Shown here: positions 1 through 8,509 of the stretch, piece by piece | How positions within the stretch are numbered: the first letter of the stretch is position 1 | How the letters are laid out: every line of letters begins with the position of its first letter | Origin: Fusobacterium sp. FSA-380-WT-3A | GTDB taxonomy: Bacteria > Fusobacteriota > Fusobacteriia > Fusobacteriales > Fusobacteriaceae | Direction of reading: 5' to 3' | Length of the DNA stretch: 51,734 nt | Assembly: GCF_012843705.1 (NCBI RefSeq) | Contig: NZ_JABAFQ010000013.1 | Location: 1 to 51,734, forward strand | Program-made: the position numbers and the translations under genes | Notes under the pieces: model-generated | Databases searched by the model: none | Seen by the model: the letters and a program-made list of their open reading frames with translations, nothing else | What the model was told of the DNA's origin: nothing

Positions 1-31
1 TGTTGTGGTGACTATATTATACAAAAAAGAG

Positions 32-75
32 AGCTGAGTAAAACATTTTTTTTAAAATGTTACTCAGCTTTTTTT
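32..75. terminator. Intrinsic terminator at left edge
   Basis: An inverted repeat, AGCTGAGT... at 32-49 pairing with ...ACTCAGCT at 54-69 with a two-base bulge, is flanked by A-rich and T-rich tracts. It lies just past the 3' end of the minus-strand permease gene and could also end a plus-strand transcript entering from the left. Confidence 0.75.
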
Positions 76-86
76 ATGAAATATTC

Positions 87-857
87 TTAAAAAAATTTCT
101 CAATGATTATTTTTAAAAGTGTAATAGTAGTGACCCCAATGAAAAAAGGCTTTATAAGTTTACTACCTTTTTTTATAGCAAACTTAGTTCCAATTTGTCC
201 TCCTAAAAACATAAAAAATCCTACTATAAAACCATAGATATAATTAACTCTTTCATAATAGATAAACATCATTAAACTAGAAAGGTTACTAACTAAATTT
301 AAAATTTTTGCATTTCCACTAGAAAGAATAAAATCCATTCCATAAATTTTAATGAAAGCAAACAATAGGAAAGACCCACCACCAGGACCAAAAAAACCTA
401 TGTAAAAACCTATTATAAAAGATATGATAGACCCCAATATTGTAGATTTTAAAGTTGTTTTAGTAAAATTATTTTTTAATCCTATTTCTTTGTTAACAAT
501 AGTATAAATTAGTATTAAAATTAAAAGAAAAATAATAATAGGTTCTAAGAAATTTTCATCTATCTTATTAAGAATATAAACTCCTAAACATGCACCTATT
601 AAATGAAAAGGAACTAAATATTTTAAGATATTAAAATTTAATTTTCCATGTCTAAAGAAACCAACACTACTACCTAAAGTGGATAAAGTAGCTGAAAATT
701 TATGAGTTCCCATAACTAAATGTATAGGAAATCCAGCAGAAATATAAGCTGGAAGACTTATAAGTCCACCACCACCAGCTATGGCATCAACAAAAGAAGC
801 TAAAAAACATAAAATAATTAAAATAATGAGATTTTCTATTGAGATATCAGAAAACAT
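87..857 (-). CDS. TauE/SafE family sulfite exporter-like permease
   Basis: This 256-residue protein is almost entirely hydrophobic, with about eight predicted membrane segments. It shows the two-fold internal symmetry of the TauE/SafE family (formerly DUF81): a glycine-rich DAIAGGGG at residues 24-31 and a matching GFFGPGGG at 154-161. The family moves small anions, often sulfur- or carbon-containing acids, across the inner membrane; the substrate cannot be read from sequence. It lies 13 bases downstream of a GntR regulator on the same strand, so the two are probably co-transcribed and the regulator probably senses the substrate or a product. A terminator follows the stop. The family call is firm, the substrate unknown. 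Confidence 0.85.
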   Translation of the reverse strand: MFSDISIENLIILIILCFLASFVDAIAGGGGLISLPAYISAGFPIHLVMGTHKFSATLSTLGSSVGFFRHGKLNFNILKYLVPFHLIGACLGVYILNKIDENFLEPIIIFLLILILIYTIVNKEIGLKNNFTKTTLKSTILGSIISFIIGFYIGFFGPGGGSFLLFAFIKIYGMDFILSSGNAKILNLVSNLSSLMMFIYYERVNYIYGFIVGFFMFLGGQIGTKFAIKKGSKLIKPFFIGVTTITLLKIIIEKFF

Positions 858-870
858 AAACTCACCTTAT

Positions 871-1506
871 TTAAAATAAAATTTCTAAATAGTATTTATA
901 AGATTTTTCTAAATGATTTCTAAATGCTTTAACAGATTCTTCTTTTTTACCAGATAAAATTAAATTAATAATTTCTATATGTTCTTTATTAGATTCAGCA
1001 ATTCTCTCTTTACTTTTTTTATCAAAGGATAATCTTCTAACTCTAACTAAATGCTCAAAAGTTGTATTTAACATATTTTTAACAAAAATATTATCAACAG
1101 AATTAAAAATATATAAATGAAAATCATTATCTAATTTATCTCTTTCACTTTGGTCACAGTTTTCATAAGCTTCAAATCTACTTTTGAATAATTGTAATTT
1201 AACAGAAGAGAGATTAGAAAATGCAATTTCTAAAACAGCAGGTTCAAAGTGTATTCTCACTTCAAAAATATCATTTAAAAGATGTTCATCTACTTCTGTA
1301 ACAAAAATCCCCTTACGAGGCATATTTTTTACCCACATTTCATTTTCTAATCTAGATAATGCTTCTCTAATAGGAGTTCTACTTATTTCTAAAAGTTCTC
1401 CTAATTTTTTTTCTTCTAAATATTCTCCAGGCTGAAAATCAAGATTAATAATTTTATTTTTTATAATATCATAAGCTTTTTCTTTTAAATTGACATAATT
1501 CCCCAT
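871..1506 (-). CDS. GntR family (FadR/FCD type) transcriptional regulator
   Basis: This 211-residue protein has an N-terminal winged helix-turn-helix at about residues 8-70, including ISRTPIREALSRLE in the recognition-helix region, and an all-helical C-terminal ligand domain at about 78-205 with the spaced Asp/His residues (FHLYIF, KEHIEII, RNHLEKS) that bind metal in FCD domains. Such regulators usually repress a neighbouring catabolic or transport gene until a small acid binds. The TauE/SafE permease gene follows after 13 bases. Start ATG is supported by an AAGGAG site. A consensus-like promoter precedes it, and an AGTATACT palindrome overlaps its -10, a possible autoregulatory site. Confidence 0.88.
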   Translation of the reverse strand: MGNYVNLKEKAYDIIKNKIINLDFQPGEYLEEKKLGELLEISRTPIREALSRLENEMWVKNMPRKGIFVTEVDEHLLNDIFEVRIHFEPAVLEIAFSNLSSVKLQLFKSRFEAYENCDQSERDKLDNDFHLYIFNSVDNIFVKNMLNTTFEHLVRVRRLSFDKKSKERIAESNKEHIEIINLILSGKKEESVKAFRNHLEKSYKYYLEILF

Positions 1507-1543
1507 AAAGAACTCCTTGTTAAGATAAAATATCGTTTTTTAT

Positions 1544-1572
1544 AGTATACTCTTTTTATAAAAAACTATCAA
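1544..1572 (-). promoter_or_regulatory. Promoter of the gntR-permease operon
   Basis: On the minus strand, TTGATA (1567-1572) and TATACT (1544-1549) are separated by exactly 17 bases and lie about 40 bases upstream of the GntR start codon. The -10 is embedded in the palindrome AGTATACT. Confidence 0.65.
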
Positions 1573-1581
1573 GCTATAAAA

Positions 1582-1612
1582 AAACCTTTTAATCATTAAG
1601 ATTAAAAGGTTT
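1582..1612 (-). terminator. Terminator after tRNA-Gln
   Basis: A perfect 13-bp stem (1582-1594 with 1600-1612, loop ATTAA) lies directly downstream of the tRNA on the minus strand and is followed on that strand by a T-rich run. Confidence 0.8.
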
Positions 1613-1623
1613 ATAATTTAAAT

Positions 1624-1698
1624 TGGCTGGGATGGCTGGATTCGAACCAACGCATAACGGAGTCAAAGTCCGTTGCCTTACCGCTTGGCGACATCCCA
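1624..1698 (-). tRNA. tRNA-Gln (anticodon TTG)
   Basis: The minus strand folds as a 75-base cloverleaf including an encoded CCA end. The acceptor stem TGGGATG pairs with CATCCCA, the discriminator base is G, the anticodon stem ACGGA/TCCGT encloses the loop CTTTGAC with anticodon TTG, and the T arm carries GGTTCGAATCC. The weak U1-A72 pair is typical of bacterial tRNA-Gln. It has its own strong promoter and its own terminator, so it is transcribed alone. Confidence 0.97.
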
Positions 1699-1716
1699 AT
1701 TATTAAGCTATTTTAA

Positions 1717-1745
1717 ATTATAGCAAAATAAAAATATATTGTCAA
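1717..1745 (-). promoter_or_regulatory. Promoter of tRNA-Gln
   Basis: On the minus strand a perfect TTGACA (1740-1745), 17-base spacer and perfect TATAAT (1717-1722), with an extended TGC before the -10, lies about 20 bases before the tRNA 5' end. This is a stable-RNA grade promoter. Confidence 0.85.
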
Positions 1746-1747
1746 TA

Positions 1748-2557
1748 TTATTTTTGAGTTTTTTCTATTAATTTATTAACTATTTCTTCTAAAGCATCAT
1801 GAGAGGCATTTTTTTCTTGAGAACCAATATATGGAATTCCAGAATCTCCTGCTATAACAATAGATGGATTCATAGGAACTTTTCCTAAAAATTCAACATT
1901 AAGTTCTTTAGCAGTTTTTTCTCCACCACCAGTTTTGAAAATATCTATTCTTTCTCCACAATGAGGACAAACAAATCCACTCATATTTTCAACTATTCCT
2001 AAAATAGGAAGATTTATAAGTTTTGAGAATTTTATAGATTTTCTTGAATCTAAAATAGATACATCTTGAGGAGTAGTAACAATAACACTACCATCAGCTT
2101 TTCCGATAGATTGAGCTATTGTTAAAGGTTCATCACCTGTTCCAGGAGGTAAGTCAACTACAAGATAATCTAATTCTCCCCATTGAACATCTCCTAAAAA
2201 TTGATGTATAGCTCCTATTTTAGCTGGACCTCTCCAAATGATAGGGTCATCAGAAGAACCTATAAAGAAACTTAAAGAAATAACTTTTAAATTTCCATCA
2301 AGTAAAGAGATTGGAGCAAATGATGTGGCTTTAACTCCCTCTTTTCCTAACATAAGAGCTACGTTAGGTCCATGAATATCGGCATCTAAAATTCCAACTT
2401 TATATCCTTTTAGAGCTAGTCCATAAGCAATATTAGTAGATATAGTAGATTTTCCAACTCCACCTTTTCCACTCATAACAACTATTTTATGTTTTATTTT
2501 TTCCATATTATTTTTAACTTTTATATCAAGTTCGCTCATTTGTTTGTTATTGGCCAT
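1748..2557 (-). CDS. Mrp/ApbC family Fe-S cluster carrier ATPase
   Basis: The protein is a deviant-Walker P-loop ATPase of the Mrp/NBP35 family. It has GKGGVGKST near the N terminus, the family signature [12 protein letters not shown] mid-protein, and a CPHC motif near two thirds of its length that binds the bridging cluster in this family. It is expected to load Fe-S clusters onto target proteins in the cytoplasm. The longer reading frame opens with an ATG at 2569, but the only ribosome site, AAGGGG, abuts that codon directly; the ATG at 2557 has workable 12-base spacing, so I place the start there. The gene has its own promoter and stops just before the tRNA-Gln promoter. Confidence 0.9.
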   Translation of the reverse strand: MANNKQMSELDIKVKNNMEKIKHKIVVMSGKGGVGKSTISTNIAYGLALKGYKVGILDADIHGPNVALMLGKEGVKATSFAPISLLDGNLKVISLSFFIGSSDDPIIWRGPAKIGAIHQFLGDVQWGELDYLVVDLPPGTGDEPLTIAQSIGKADGSVIVTTPQDVSILDSRKSIKFSKLINLPILGIVENMSGFVCPHCGERIDIFKTGGGEKTAKELNVEFLGKVPMNPSIVIAGDSGIPYIGSQEKNASHDALEEIVNKLIEKTQK

Positions 2558-2597
2558 TAATTTTTTCATCCCCTTATTTAATTTTTATATCTAAGAA

Positions 2598-2626
2598 ATT
2601 TTACTACTGAAAATATATATTGTCAA
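2598..2626 (-). promoter_or_regulatory. Promoter of the mrp/apbC-like gene
   Basis: On the minus strand TTGACA (2621-2626) and TAAAAT (2598-2603) are 17 bases apart, between the NhaC stop codon and the Mrp start. Confidence 0.7.
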
Positions 2627-2645
2627 ATATATTTTATTATGATTT

Positions 2646-3995
2646 TTATAAAGGTTTTTCTCTTTCAAAATCCCAAGGATATTTATTTGTGTAAAAATCA
2701 GCAAAAGGAATAAATATAGAAATAATTGTTAAAATAAATAAAAGTCCTTGATACCATAAAAATGGAAAGACATCAAAAAAGCTTATGGCTCCTCCAGTAA
2801 AACCGATTAATATTAACATTTGAGCTCCATAAGGAATAACTCCTTGAGCTACACAAGAGAATATATCTAAAATAGTAGCTGTTTTTCTAGGGTCAACCTT
2901 ATATTTATAACTAATTTTTTTGGCAATAGGACCATTAATAATAATAGCAATAGTATTATTAGCAACAGCCATATCAATAACTCCAACTAAAACTCCTATT
3001 CCTAAAAGAGCTGATTTTTTTCCTTTGATAAAAGATTGGATTTTATCTATTAACCAATTTATTCCACCAGCATTTTTTACAAGTTGAGCTAATCCACCAG
3101 TAAGAAGGGAAAGTAAGAAAATTTCATTCATACTTATAAAACCACCATATATTTCATTAGCTAATTTTAAAATAGTAAATTCTCCATATATTAAACCAAT
3201 AATTCCAGAACTAATAATTCCTAAAGTAAGAACTAAAAATACATTTATTCCTATTAGAGAAAGGACTAAAACTAAAATATAAGGTAAGATTTTAATGAAA
3301 TTATATGTATAATTTTGAGCTTCAACTATAATTTCAGGTCTACCATAAATAATTAGTAATATAACAGTAATTATAGCACTAGGAGCAGCTATCATAATAT
3401 TTACTCTAAATTTATCTCTCATATCAACCCCTTGAGTTCTAGTAGCAGCAATAGTTGTATCAGAAATAACAGATAAATTATCTCCAAATATTGCTCCACC
3501 TATTAAAGAGGCCATTACAAGAGCCATAGAAACTCCAGATTTTTCAGCTAAACCTACACCAATAGGACCAAGAGAAACAATAGCTCCTACAGAAGTTCCA
3601 GTAGCAGTAGAAATAAAAGCAGCAATAATAAAGATACCAGCAGCTATGTATTGTGGTGGGATAAAAGTAAGCCCAAAATTAACAGCTGAATCTACTCCAC
3701 CCATAGCCTTTGAAACACTTGCAAAAGCTCCAGCCAAAAGATAAACAATACACATAATTAAAATATCTTCATTTCCACAACCTTTCAAAAAATTATCAAA
3801 TTTGTCATTAAAATTTTCTTTTAATATAATAAAGGCAGATATTATTCCAATAAAAATTGCTACAGGAGAAGGAAGTTGATAAAAAGCCATGTCTACTCCT
3901 CTAAAATGAAGAAAAATACCTGTTCCAAGGTATATTAAAATAAATATCAGAAAAGGTACTAAACCTAAAAAGTTACTTTTTTCTTGTTCTTTCAT
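2646..3995 (-). CDS. NhaC family Na+/H+ antiporter
   Basis: This 449-residue integral membrane protein has roughly eleven to twelve hydrophobic helices. It carries hallmarks of the NhaC branch of the ion transporter superfamily: STATGTSVGAIVSLGPIGVGL near residues 130-150, GGAIFGDNLSVISDTTIAA near 165-185, and a second-half GVIDMAVANNTIAI segment. NhaC proteins exchange cytoplasmic sodium for protons, although some family members antiport organic anions such as malate for lactate, so the exact ions are not certain. The gene is monocistronic: it has a strong own promoter, diverges from prfA, and the next gene downstream has its own promoter. Start ATG is preceded by AAGGAG. Confidence 0.85.
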   Translation of the reverse strand: MKEQEKSNFLGLVPFLIFILIYLGTGIFLHFRGVDMAFYQLPSPVAIFIGIISAFIILKENFNDKFDNFLKGCGNEDILIMCIVYLLAGAFASVSKAMGGVDSAVNFGLTFIPPQYIAAGIFIIAAFISTATGTSVGAIVSLGPIGVGLAEKSGVSMALVMASLIGGAIFGDNLSVISDTTIAATRTQGVDMRDKFRVNIMIAAPSAIITVILLIIYGRPEIIVEAQNYTYNFIKILPYILVLVLSLIGINVFLVLTLGIISSGIIGLIYGEFTILKLANEIYGGFISMNEIFLLSLLTGGLAQLVKNAGGINWLIDKIQSFIKGKKSALLGIGVLVGVIDMAVANNTIAIIINGPIAKKISYKYKVDPRKTATILDIFSCVAQGVIPYGAQMLILIGFTGGAISFFDVFPFLWYQGLLFILTIISIFIPFADFYTNKYPWDFEREKPL

Positions 3996-4037
3996 ATTAA
4001 TGTCTCCTTATTAAAGTAAAAAAATAATAATCATTAT

Positions 4038-4067
4038 ATTATAAAACAAAATATAAATAAAAGTCAA
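4038..4067 (-). promoter_or_regulatory. Promoter of the nhaC-like gene
   Basis: On the minus strand TTGACT (4062-4067), an 18-base spacer and TATAAT (4038-4043) lie about 45 bases upstream of the antiporter start. Confidence 0.65.
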
Positions 4068-4109
4068 TTTTTCATTTATTAAAATAAAAAGAGTGTAATA
4101 AAAAATCTA

Positions 4110-4138
4110 TGGAAATTAGATAATTTTTATGATATAAT
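4110..4138 (+). promoter_or_regulatory. Promoter of the prfA operon (extended -10)
   Basis: TATAAT at 4133-4138 is preceded by TGA, an extended -10, with a weak TGGAAA -35 at 4110-4115 and 17-base spacing. It faces the prfA start about 38 bases downstream. Confidence 0.65.
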
Positions 4139-4175
4139 TTACAAGTTAAATATAAGAAAAAGTAAGGAGAAAAAA

Positions 4176-5252
4176 ATGTTTGGAAAATTAGATGAAGTTG
4201 TAAAAAGACATGAAGAGTTAACAGCATTATTAGGAACTGTTGAAGTAGCTAGTGATACAAAAAAAATGATAGAGTATAATAAAGCTTTAAACGAAATAAC
4301 TCCTATAGTTGAAAAATATAATGAGTATAAAACTTATAAAGAAGATTTAGATTTTATAAAAGAGAATATAAAATCAGAAAAAGACCCAGAAATGAAAGCT
4401 ATGATGAATGAAGAAATGGCTGAACTAGAAAGTAAATTACCAGAATTAGAAAATGAATTAAGAATTTTACTTCTTCCAAAAGACCCTAATGATGAAAGAA
4501 ACGTTATCATAGAAATTAGAGGTGGAGCAGGAGGAGATGAGGCTGCTCTATTTGCTGGAGACCTATATAGAATGTATACAAGATATGCTGAAAGAAAAAG
4601 ATGGAAGATTGATGTAATAGAATTCCAAGAAATTGGAGTAGGTGGAGTAAAAGAGGTAGTATTTTCAATCAGTGGACAAGGAGCTTACTCTAAATTAAAA
4701 TATGAATCTGGAGTTCATAGAGTACAAAGAGTTCCTGAAACAGAAGCTGCTGGAAGAGTTCACACTTCAACAGCAACAGTTGCTGTATTACCAGAAGTAG
4801 ATGAAATAGAGCAAATTCAAAGTATTAACCCTTCAGAACTAAAAATAGATACTTATAGGTCTGGTGGAGCAGGAGGACAACATGTTAATATGACAGACTC
4901 AGCTGTTAGAATTACTCATTTACCTACAGGAATAGTAGTACAATGTCAAGATGAAAGGTCTCAATTAAAAAATAGAGAAAAAGCAATGAAACACTTACTT
5001 TCAAAATTATATGAGATGGAATGTGAAAAACAAAGATCTCAAGTTGAAAATGAAAGAAAGTTACAAGTAGGTAGTGGAGCTAGATCTGAAAAAATAAGAA
5101 CATATAATTTCCCTCAAGGAAGAATAACAGACCATAGAATAAAATATACTGTTTATCAATTAGAAGCTTTCTTAGATGGAGATTTAGAAGAAATGATAGA
5201 TGCCCTAACAACATTTGACCAAGCTGAAAAGTTAAAAAATATTGCGGGGTAA
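4176..5252 (+). CDS. prfA: Peptide chain release factor 1 (RF1)
   Basis: At 358 residues the protein has the standard RF1 length. It shows the universal GGQ motif in GGAGGQHVN at about residues 230-238, which positions water for peptidyl-tRNA hydrolysis, and the stop-codon recognition region with [12 protein letters not shown] near residues 186-197, where RF1 rather than RF2 is indicated by the P-x-T type motif. It terminates translation at UAA and UAG on the ribosome. An AAGGAG site precedes the ATG. The next gene, prmC, starts two bases after its stop and encodes the enzyme that methylates the Gln of this GGQ motif, so substrate and modifier are made together. Confidence 0.98.
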   Translation: MFGKLDEVVKRHEELTALLGTVEVASDTKKMIEYNKALNEITPIVEKYNEYKTYKEDLDFIKENIKSEKDPEMKAMMNEEMAELESKLPELENELRILLLPKDPNDERNVIIEIRGGAGGDEAALFAGDLYRMYTRYAERKRWKIDVIEFQEIGVGGVKEVVFSISGQGAYSKLKYESGVHRVQRVPETEAAGRVHTSTATVAVLPEVDEIEQIQSINPSELKIDTYRSGGAGGQHVNMTDSAVRITHLPTGIVVQCQDERSQLKNREKAMKHLLSKLYEMECEKQRSQVENERKLQVGSGARSEKIRTYNFPQGRITDHRIKYTVYQLEAFLDGDLEEMIDALTTFDQAEKLKNIAG

Positions 5253-5254
5253 TT

Positions 5255-6379
5255 ATGAAATTATTAGAAATAATAAACTTTTCGAAGGAGTATTTGGAAA
5301 AATACTCCTTTTCAAAATCTAGGGTAGAAAGTGAAAAATTAATTTCATATGTTCTTCAAATGGAAAGAGTAAATCTTTATTCAAATTTTGAAATGGAACT
5401 TACAGAAGATGAAAAAACAAAAATAAAATCTTTTTTAAAAGAAATGGCTAGAAAAAGAAAAACTTTTGATGAAATATTAAAAGGTAGAAAAGAAATAGAA
5501 AAAAATGAAATAGAAATTTCTAAAAATTATAAAAATGAAAATATTGAAATTTTAAGTAAGTCTATTCAATATTTAAAAAAATTTGGTGTAGAAAATGCTA
5601 GAATAGATACTGAATATATTTTTGCATATGTTTTAAATGTTAAAAGAAATTCTCTTATGTTAAATTTTAATAGAGAGATAACAAAAGATGAGAGAGAAAA
5701 AATAAAAGAATTTTTAATAAGAAGAGGAAAAAGAAGAGAGCCACTTCAATATATATTAAAAGAGTGGGAATTTTATGGATTGCCTTTTATAGTAGATGAA
5801 AGAGTACTTATCCCAAGACCAGATACTGAAATATTAGTTGAAGAGTGCAAATTTTTGTTAGAAGAGGTTGAAAGTCCAAAAATTTTAGATATAGGAACAG
5901 GAAGTGGAGCAATAGCTATTACTTTAGCTAAATTATTTCCTAATTCCAAAGTAATAGGTGTAGATATAAGTTCAGAAGCTTTAGAAATTGCTAATAAAAA
6001 TAAAGAATTAAATAATATCAATAATGTAGAATTTATTTTATCAGATGTTTTTGAAAAAATATTAGAAAAAGATTTTGATTTAATAGTTTCTAATCCACCT
6101 TATATTTCAATAGATGAATATAGAGAATTAATGCCAGAAGTAAAAAATTATGAACCTAGATTAGCTTTAACTGACAATGGAGATGGGTATTATTTTTATA
6201 AAAAAATATCAAAAGAAGCTTTTGAATATTTAAAGAAAGGTGGATATCTAGCTTTTGAAATTGGGTATAATCAAGGAGAAGAAGTAAGTAAATTAATGAA
6301 AAAAGATGGTTATGATGTAAAAGGTGTAATTAGAGATTATGGAGATAACCAAAGAGTAGTGGTAGGTAGAAAGGAGTAA
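5255..6379 (+). CDS. prmC: RF N5-glutamine methyltransferase with duplicated N-terminal domain
   Basis: The C-terminal half is a canonical PrmC/HemK enzyme: SAM site ILDIGTGSGAIAITLA at about residues 210-225 and the amide-binding NPPY at 280-283. It methylates the GGQ glutamine of release factors. At 374 residues it is about 90 longer than usual. The extra length is a tandem copy of the helical N-terminal domain: residues 3-75 and 96-168 align without gaps over 73 positions with about 27 identities by my count, joined by a charged linker. The second copy is in the normal position before the catalytic domain. It lies in the prfA-prmC-queA-rsmD operon; queA begins two bases after the stop. Confidence 0.95.
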   Translation: MKLLEIINFSKEYLEKYSFSKSRVESEKLISYVLQMERVNLYSNFEMELTEDEKTKIKSFLKEMARKRKTFDEILKGRKEIEKNEIEISKNYKNENIEILSKSIQYLKKFGVENARIDTEYIFAYVLNVKRNSLMLNFNREITKDEREKIKEFLIRRGKRREPLQYILKEWEFYGLPFIVDERVLIPRPDTEILVEECKFLLEEVESPKILDIGTGSGAIAITLAKLFPNSKVIGVDISSEALEIANKNKELNNINNVEFILSDVFEKILEKDFDLIVSNPPYISIDEYRELMPEVKNYEPRLALTDNGDGYYFYKKISKEAFEYLKKGGYLAFEIGYNQGEEVSKLMKKDGYDVKGVIRDYGDNQRVVVGRKE

Positions 6380-6380
6380 A

Positions 6381-7412
6381 ATGTCTACATTATTAAAAGA
6401 TTATGATTATAATTTACCAGCACATTTAATAGGACAACATCCTACAGAGCCAAGAGACCATTCAAGATTAATGGCTGTCAATAAGAAAACAATGACTACA
6501 GAGGATAAACATTTTTATAATATAATAGATTATCTTAATGAGGGAGATGTTTTAGTAAGAAATTCTACAAAAGTTATTCCAGCTAGATTAATTGGAAGAA
6601 AAGAAACAGGAGCTGTTTTAGAAATCTTTTTACTAAAAAGGCAAAATTTAGATACTTGGGAATGTTTAATAGGCCATGCTAAAAAATTAAAATTAAATCA
6701 AAAAGTGTATATAGGTGAAAATAATGAGCTTATAGGTGAATTATTAGAAATAAAAGATGATGGAAATAGAATAATAAAATTTCATTATGAAGGGGTATTT
6801 GAAGAAGTTTTAGATAAGTTAGGAGAAATGCCTTTACCACCATATATAGTTGAAAAATTAGAAGACCAAAGTAGATATCAAACTGTATATGCTAAAAGAG
6901 GAGAGTCTGTAGCTGCTCCTACAGCTGGACTTCATTTTACAAAAGAATTATTAGAAAAAATAAAAAATAAGGGAATTACAATAGTAGATATTTATTTGGA
7001 AGTTGGATTGGGAACTTTTAGACCTGTTCAAGTAGAAGATGTATTACAACATAAAATGCATACAGAAAAATTTGAAATTCCTAAGGAAGCTTGTGAAATT
7101 ATAAATAAAGCTAAGAAAGAGGGAAGAAGAATAGTAGCTGTGGGAACTACTACAGTTAGGGCTTTAGAATCAGCAGTTAATGAAAATGGAGAATTAATAG
7201 AAGAAGTAGCAGATACAGATATATTTATTTATCCTGGATATAAATTTAAAATGATAGATGCTCTTATTACTAATTTTCATCTTCCAAAATCAACTTTATT
7301 AATGTTAGTTTCAGCTTTTAGTTCTAGAGAATTTATGTTAAAAGTATATAAAGAAGCAGTTGAAAAAGAATATCATTTCTTTAGTTTTGGAGATGCAATG
7401 TTTATATATTAA
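6381..7412 (+). CDS. queA: S-adenosylmethionine:tRNA ribosyltransferase-isomerase
   Basis: This 343-residue protein matches QueA throughout. Near the N terminus are LPAHLIGQHPTEPRDHSRL and the GDVLVRNSTKVIPARL segment; the middle has SVAAPTAGLHFT, and the C-terminal half has VGLGTFRPV, GTTTVRALES and TNFHLPKSTLLMLVSAF. It transfers the ribosyl part of SAM to preQ1-modified tRNA to form epoxyqueuosine, the penultimate step of queuosine synthesis in the wobble position of GUN-decoding tRNAs. It starts two bases after prmC and is translated from the GGAG at the prmC end, so it is coupled to the release-factor operon. Confidence 0.97.
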   Translation: MSTLLKDYDYNLPAHLIGQHPTEPRDHSRLMAVNKKTMTTEDKHFYNIIDYLNEGDVLVRNSTKVIPARLIGRKETGAVLEIFLLKRQNLDTWECLIGHAKKLKLNQKVYIGENNELIGELLEIKDDGNRIIKFHYEGVFEEVLDKLGEMPLPPYIVEKLEDQSRYQTVYAKRGESVAAPTAGLHFTKELLEKIKNKGITIVDIYLEVGLGTFRPVQVEDVLQHKMHTEKFEIPKEACEIINKAKKEGRRIVAVGTTTVRALESAVNENGELIEEVADTDIFIYPGYKFKMIDALITNFHLPKSTLLMLVSAFSSREFMLKVYKEAVEKEYHFFSFGDAMFIY

Positions 7413-7429
7413 TTATAGGAGGTAGATTT

Positions 7430-7981
7430 TTGAAAATAATAGCAGGAGAGGCAAAAGGAAGAAAATTAAAAAGTAGAAAAGGAACAGACACAAGACCAAC
7501 ATTAGCTAATGTAAAAGAATCTTTATTTTCTATAATTCAAAATTATATAGAGGGATGTAGATTTTTAGATTTATTTAGTGGCACAGGAAATATTGCTTTA
7601 GAAGCTTTGAGTAGAGGAGCTGAAAAAGCAGTTATGATAGAAAAAGACCCAGAAGCCTTGAAAATTATAATAGAAAATATAAATGATTTAGGTTTTGAAA
7701 ATAGATGTAGAGCTTATAAAAATGATGTAATAAGAGCTATTGAAATATTAGGGAAAAAGAATGAGAAATTTGATATAATATTTATGGACCCTCCATATAA
7801 AGAGGAACTTTGTAGAAAAGTTTTGAAAGCTATAAGAAAGGCTGATATAATAGAAAAAAATGGACTTATTATTTGTGAACATCATATATTTGAAGATTTA
7901 ACAGCTGATGAAGAGGGATTTAAGTTTACTGATAGAAGACTTTACAATAAAAAAGCTATATCTTTTTTTGTAAATGAATAA
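7430..7981 (+). CDS. rsmD: 16S rRNA (guanine(966)-N2)-methyltransferase
   Basis: This 183-residue Rossmann methyltransferase begins with the RsmD opening KIIAGEAKGRKLKSRKG and RPTLANVKESLF, followed by the SAM site FLDLFSGTGNIALEALSRGA and the catalytic MDPPY near residue 120. The family methylates G966 of 16S rRNA during 30S assembly. The start is a TTG at 7430 with a strong AGGAGG eight bases upstream; no better ATG exists. It continues the translation operon 17 bases after queA. Confidence 0.93.
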   Translation: MKIIAGEAKGRKLKSRKGTDTRPTLANVKESLFSIIQNYIEGCRFLDLFSGTGNIALEALSRGAEKAVMIEKDPEALKIIIENINDLGFENRCRAYKNDVIRAIEILGKKNEKFDIIFMDPPYKEELCRKVLKAIRKADIIEKNGLIICEHHIFEDLTADEEGFKFTDRRLYNKKAISFFVNE

Positions 7982-7999
7982 AAAGAGAAGGAGGAAGTT

Positions 8000-8446
8000 A
8001 TGAAAAAAATAGTACTTTTAGTATTTTTTATTTTAGAAATTTTTTCTTATGCCAGTAACAAAATTACAACTGTTGACGAAGGATTTCTTATTAATAATTA
8101 TGAAAAAACAAAAAAATATAACTTCCTTTTAGAAGAGAAAAAAAGATATTTAGAAGAAAAATATTCTTTAAATTTTAATGATAATGTAGAAGAACTTCGG
8201 AAAAATGAAGAATATCTAGAATATGAAAAATTAAGAGAAGAATATGTGAGAGAAATAAAATCAGATGTAGAATGGGTAATGTTTTTAACTTGTGAAGAAG
8301 AATTTTTATTTGATAAAAGATTGGTTTTATTTGGAAAAACTAAAGATATAAGTAAAAAAACTTTAAAAAATTTAAATAAAATTTATAAATTTGAAAATCA
8401 ATTTAAAAATTTTGATAAAAACAAAAACCTAGAAACATTGGTATAA
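8000..8446 (+). CDS. Small exported protein of unknown function
   Basis: I do not recognise this 148-residue protein. It starts with a Sec signal peptide (two lysines, hydrophobic core, probable cleavage after SYA at about residue 19). The mature part is charged and helical, rich in Lys and Glu, with a coiled-coil-like stretch at about residues 35-85. It lacks a lipobox. An AAGGAGGAAG site precedes the ATG, the gene follows rsmD by 18 bases, and a terminator follows it, so it is the last gene of the prfA operon. Confidence 0.7.
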   Translation: MKKIVLLVFFILEIFSYASNKITTVDEGFLINNYEKTKKYNFLLEEKKRYLEEKYSLNFNDNVEELRKNEEYLEYEKLREEYVREIKSDVEWVMFLTCEEEFLFDKRLVLFGKTKDISKKTLKNLNKIYKFENQFKNFDKNKNLETLV

Positions 8447-8448
8447 TA

Positions 8449-8485
8449 AAAAAGACTATTACAATTTTGTAGTAGTCTTTTTTTA
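8449..8485. terminator. Bidirectional terminator after prfA operon
   Basis: AAAAAAGACTA... pairs with ...TAGTCTTTTTTT around a short loop, with one mismatch, between two convergent genes. The A and T tracts allow it to act for both strands. Confidence 0.8.
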
Positions 8486-8509
8486 TAAAAATAAATATTT
8501 TGATAGAAT

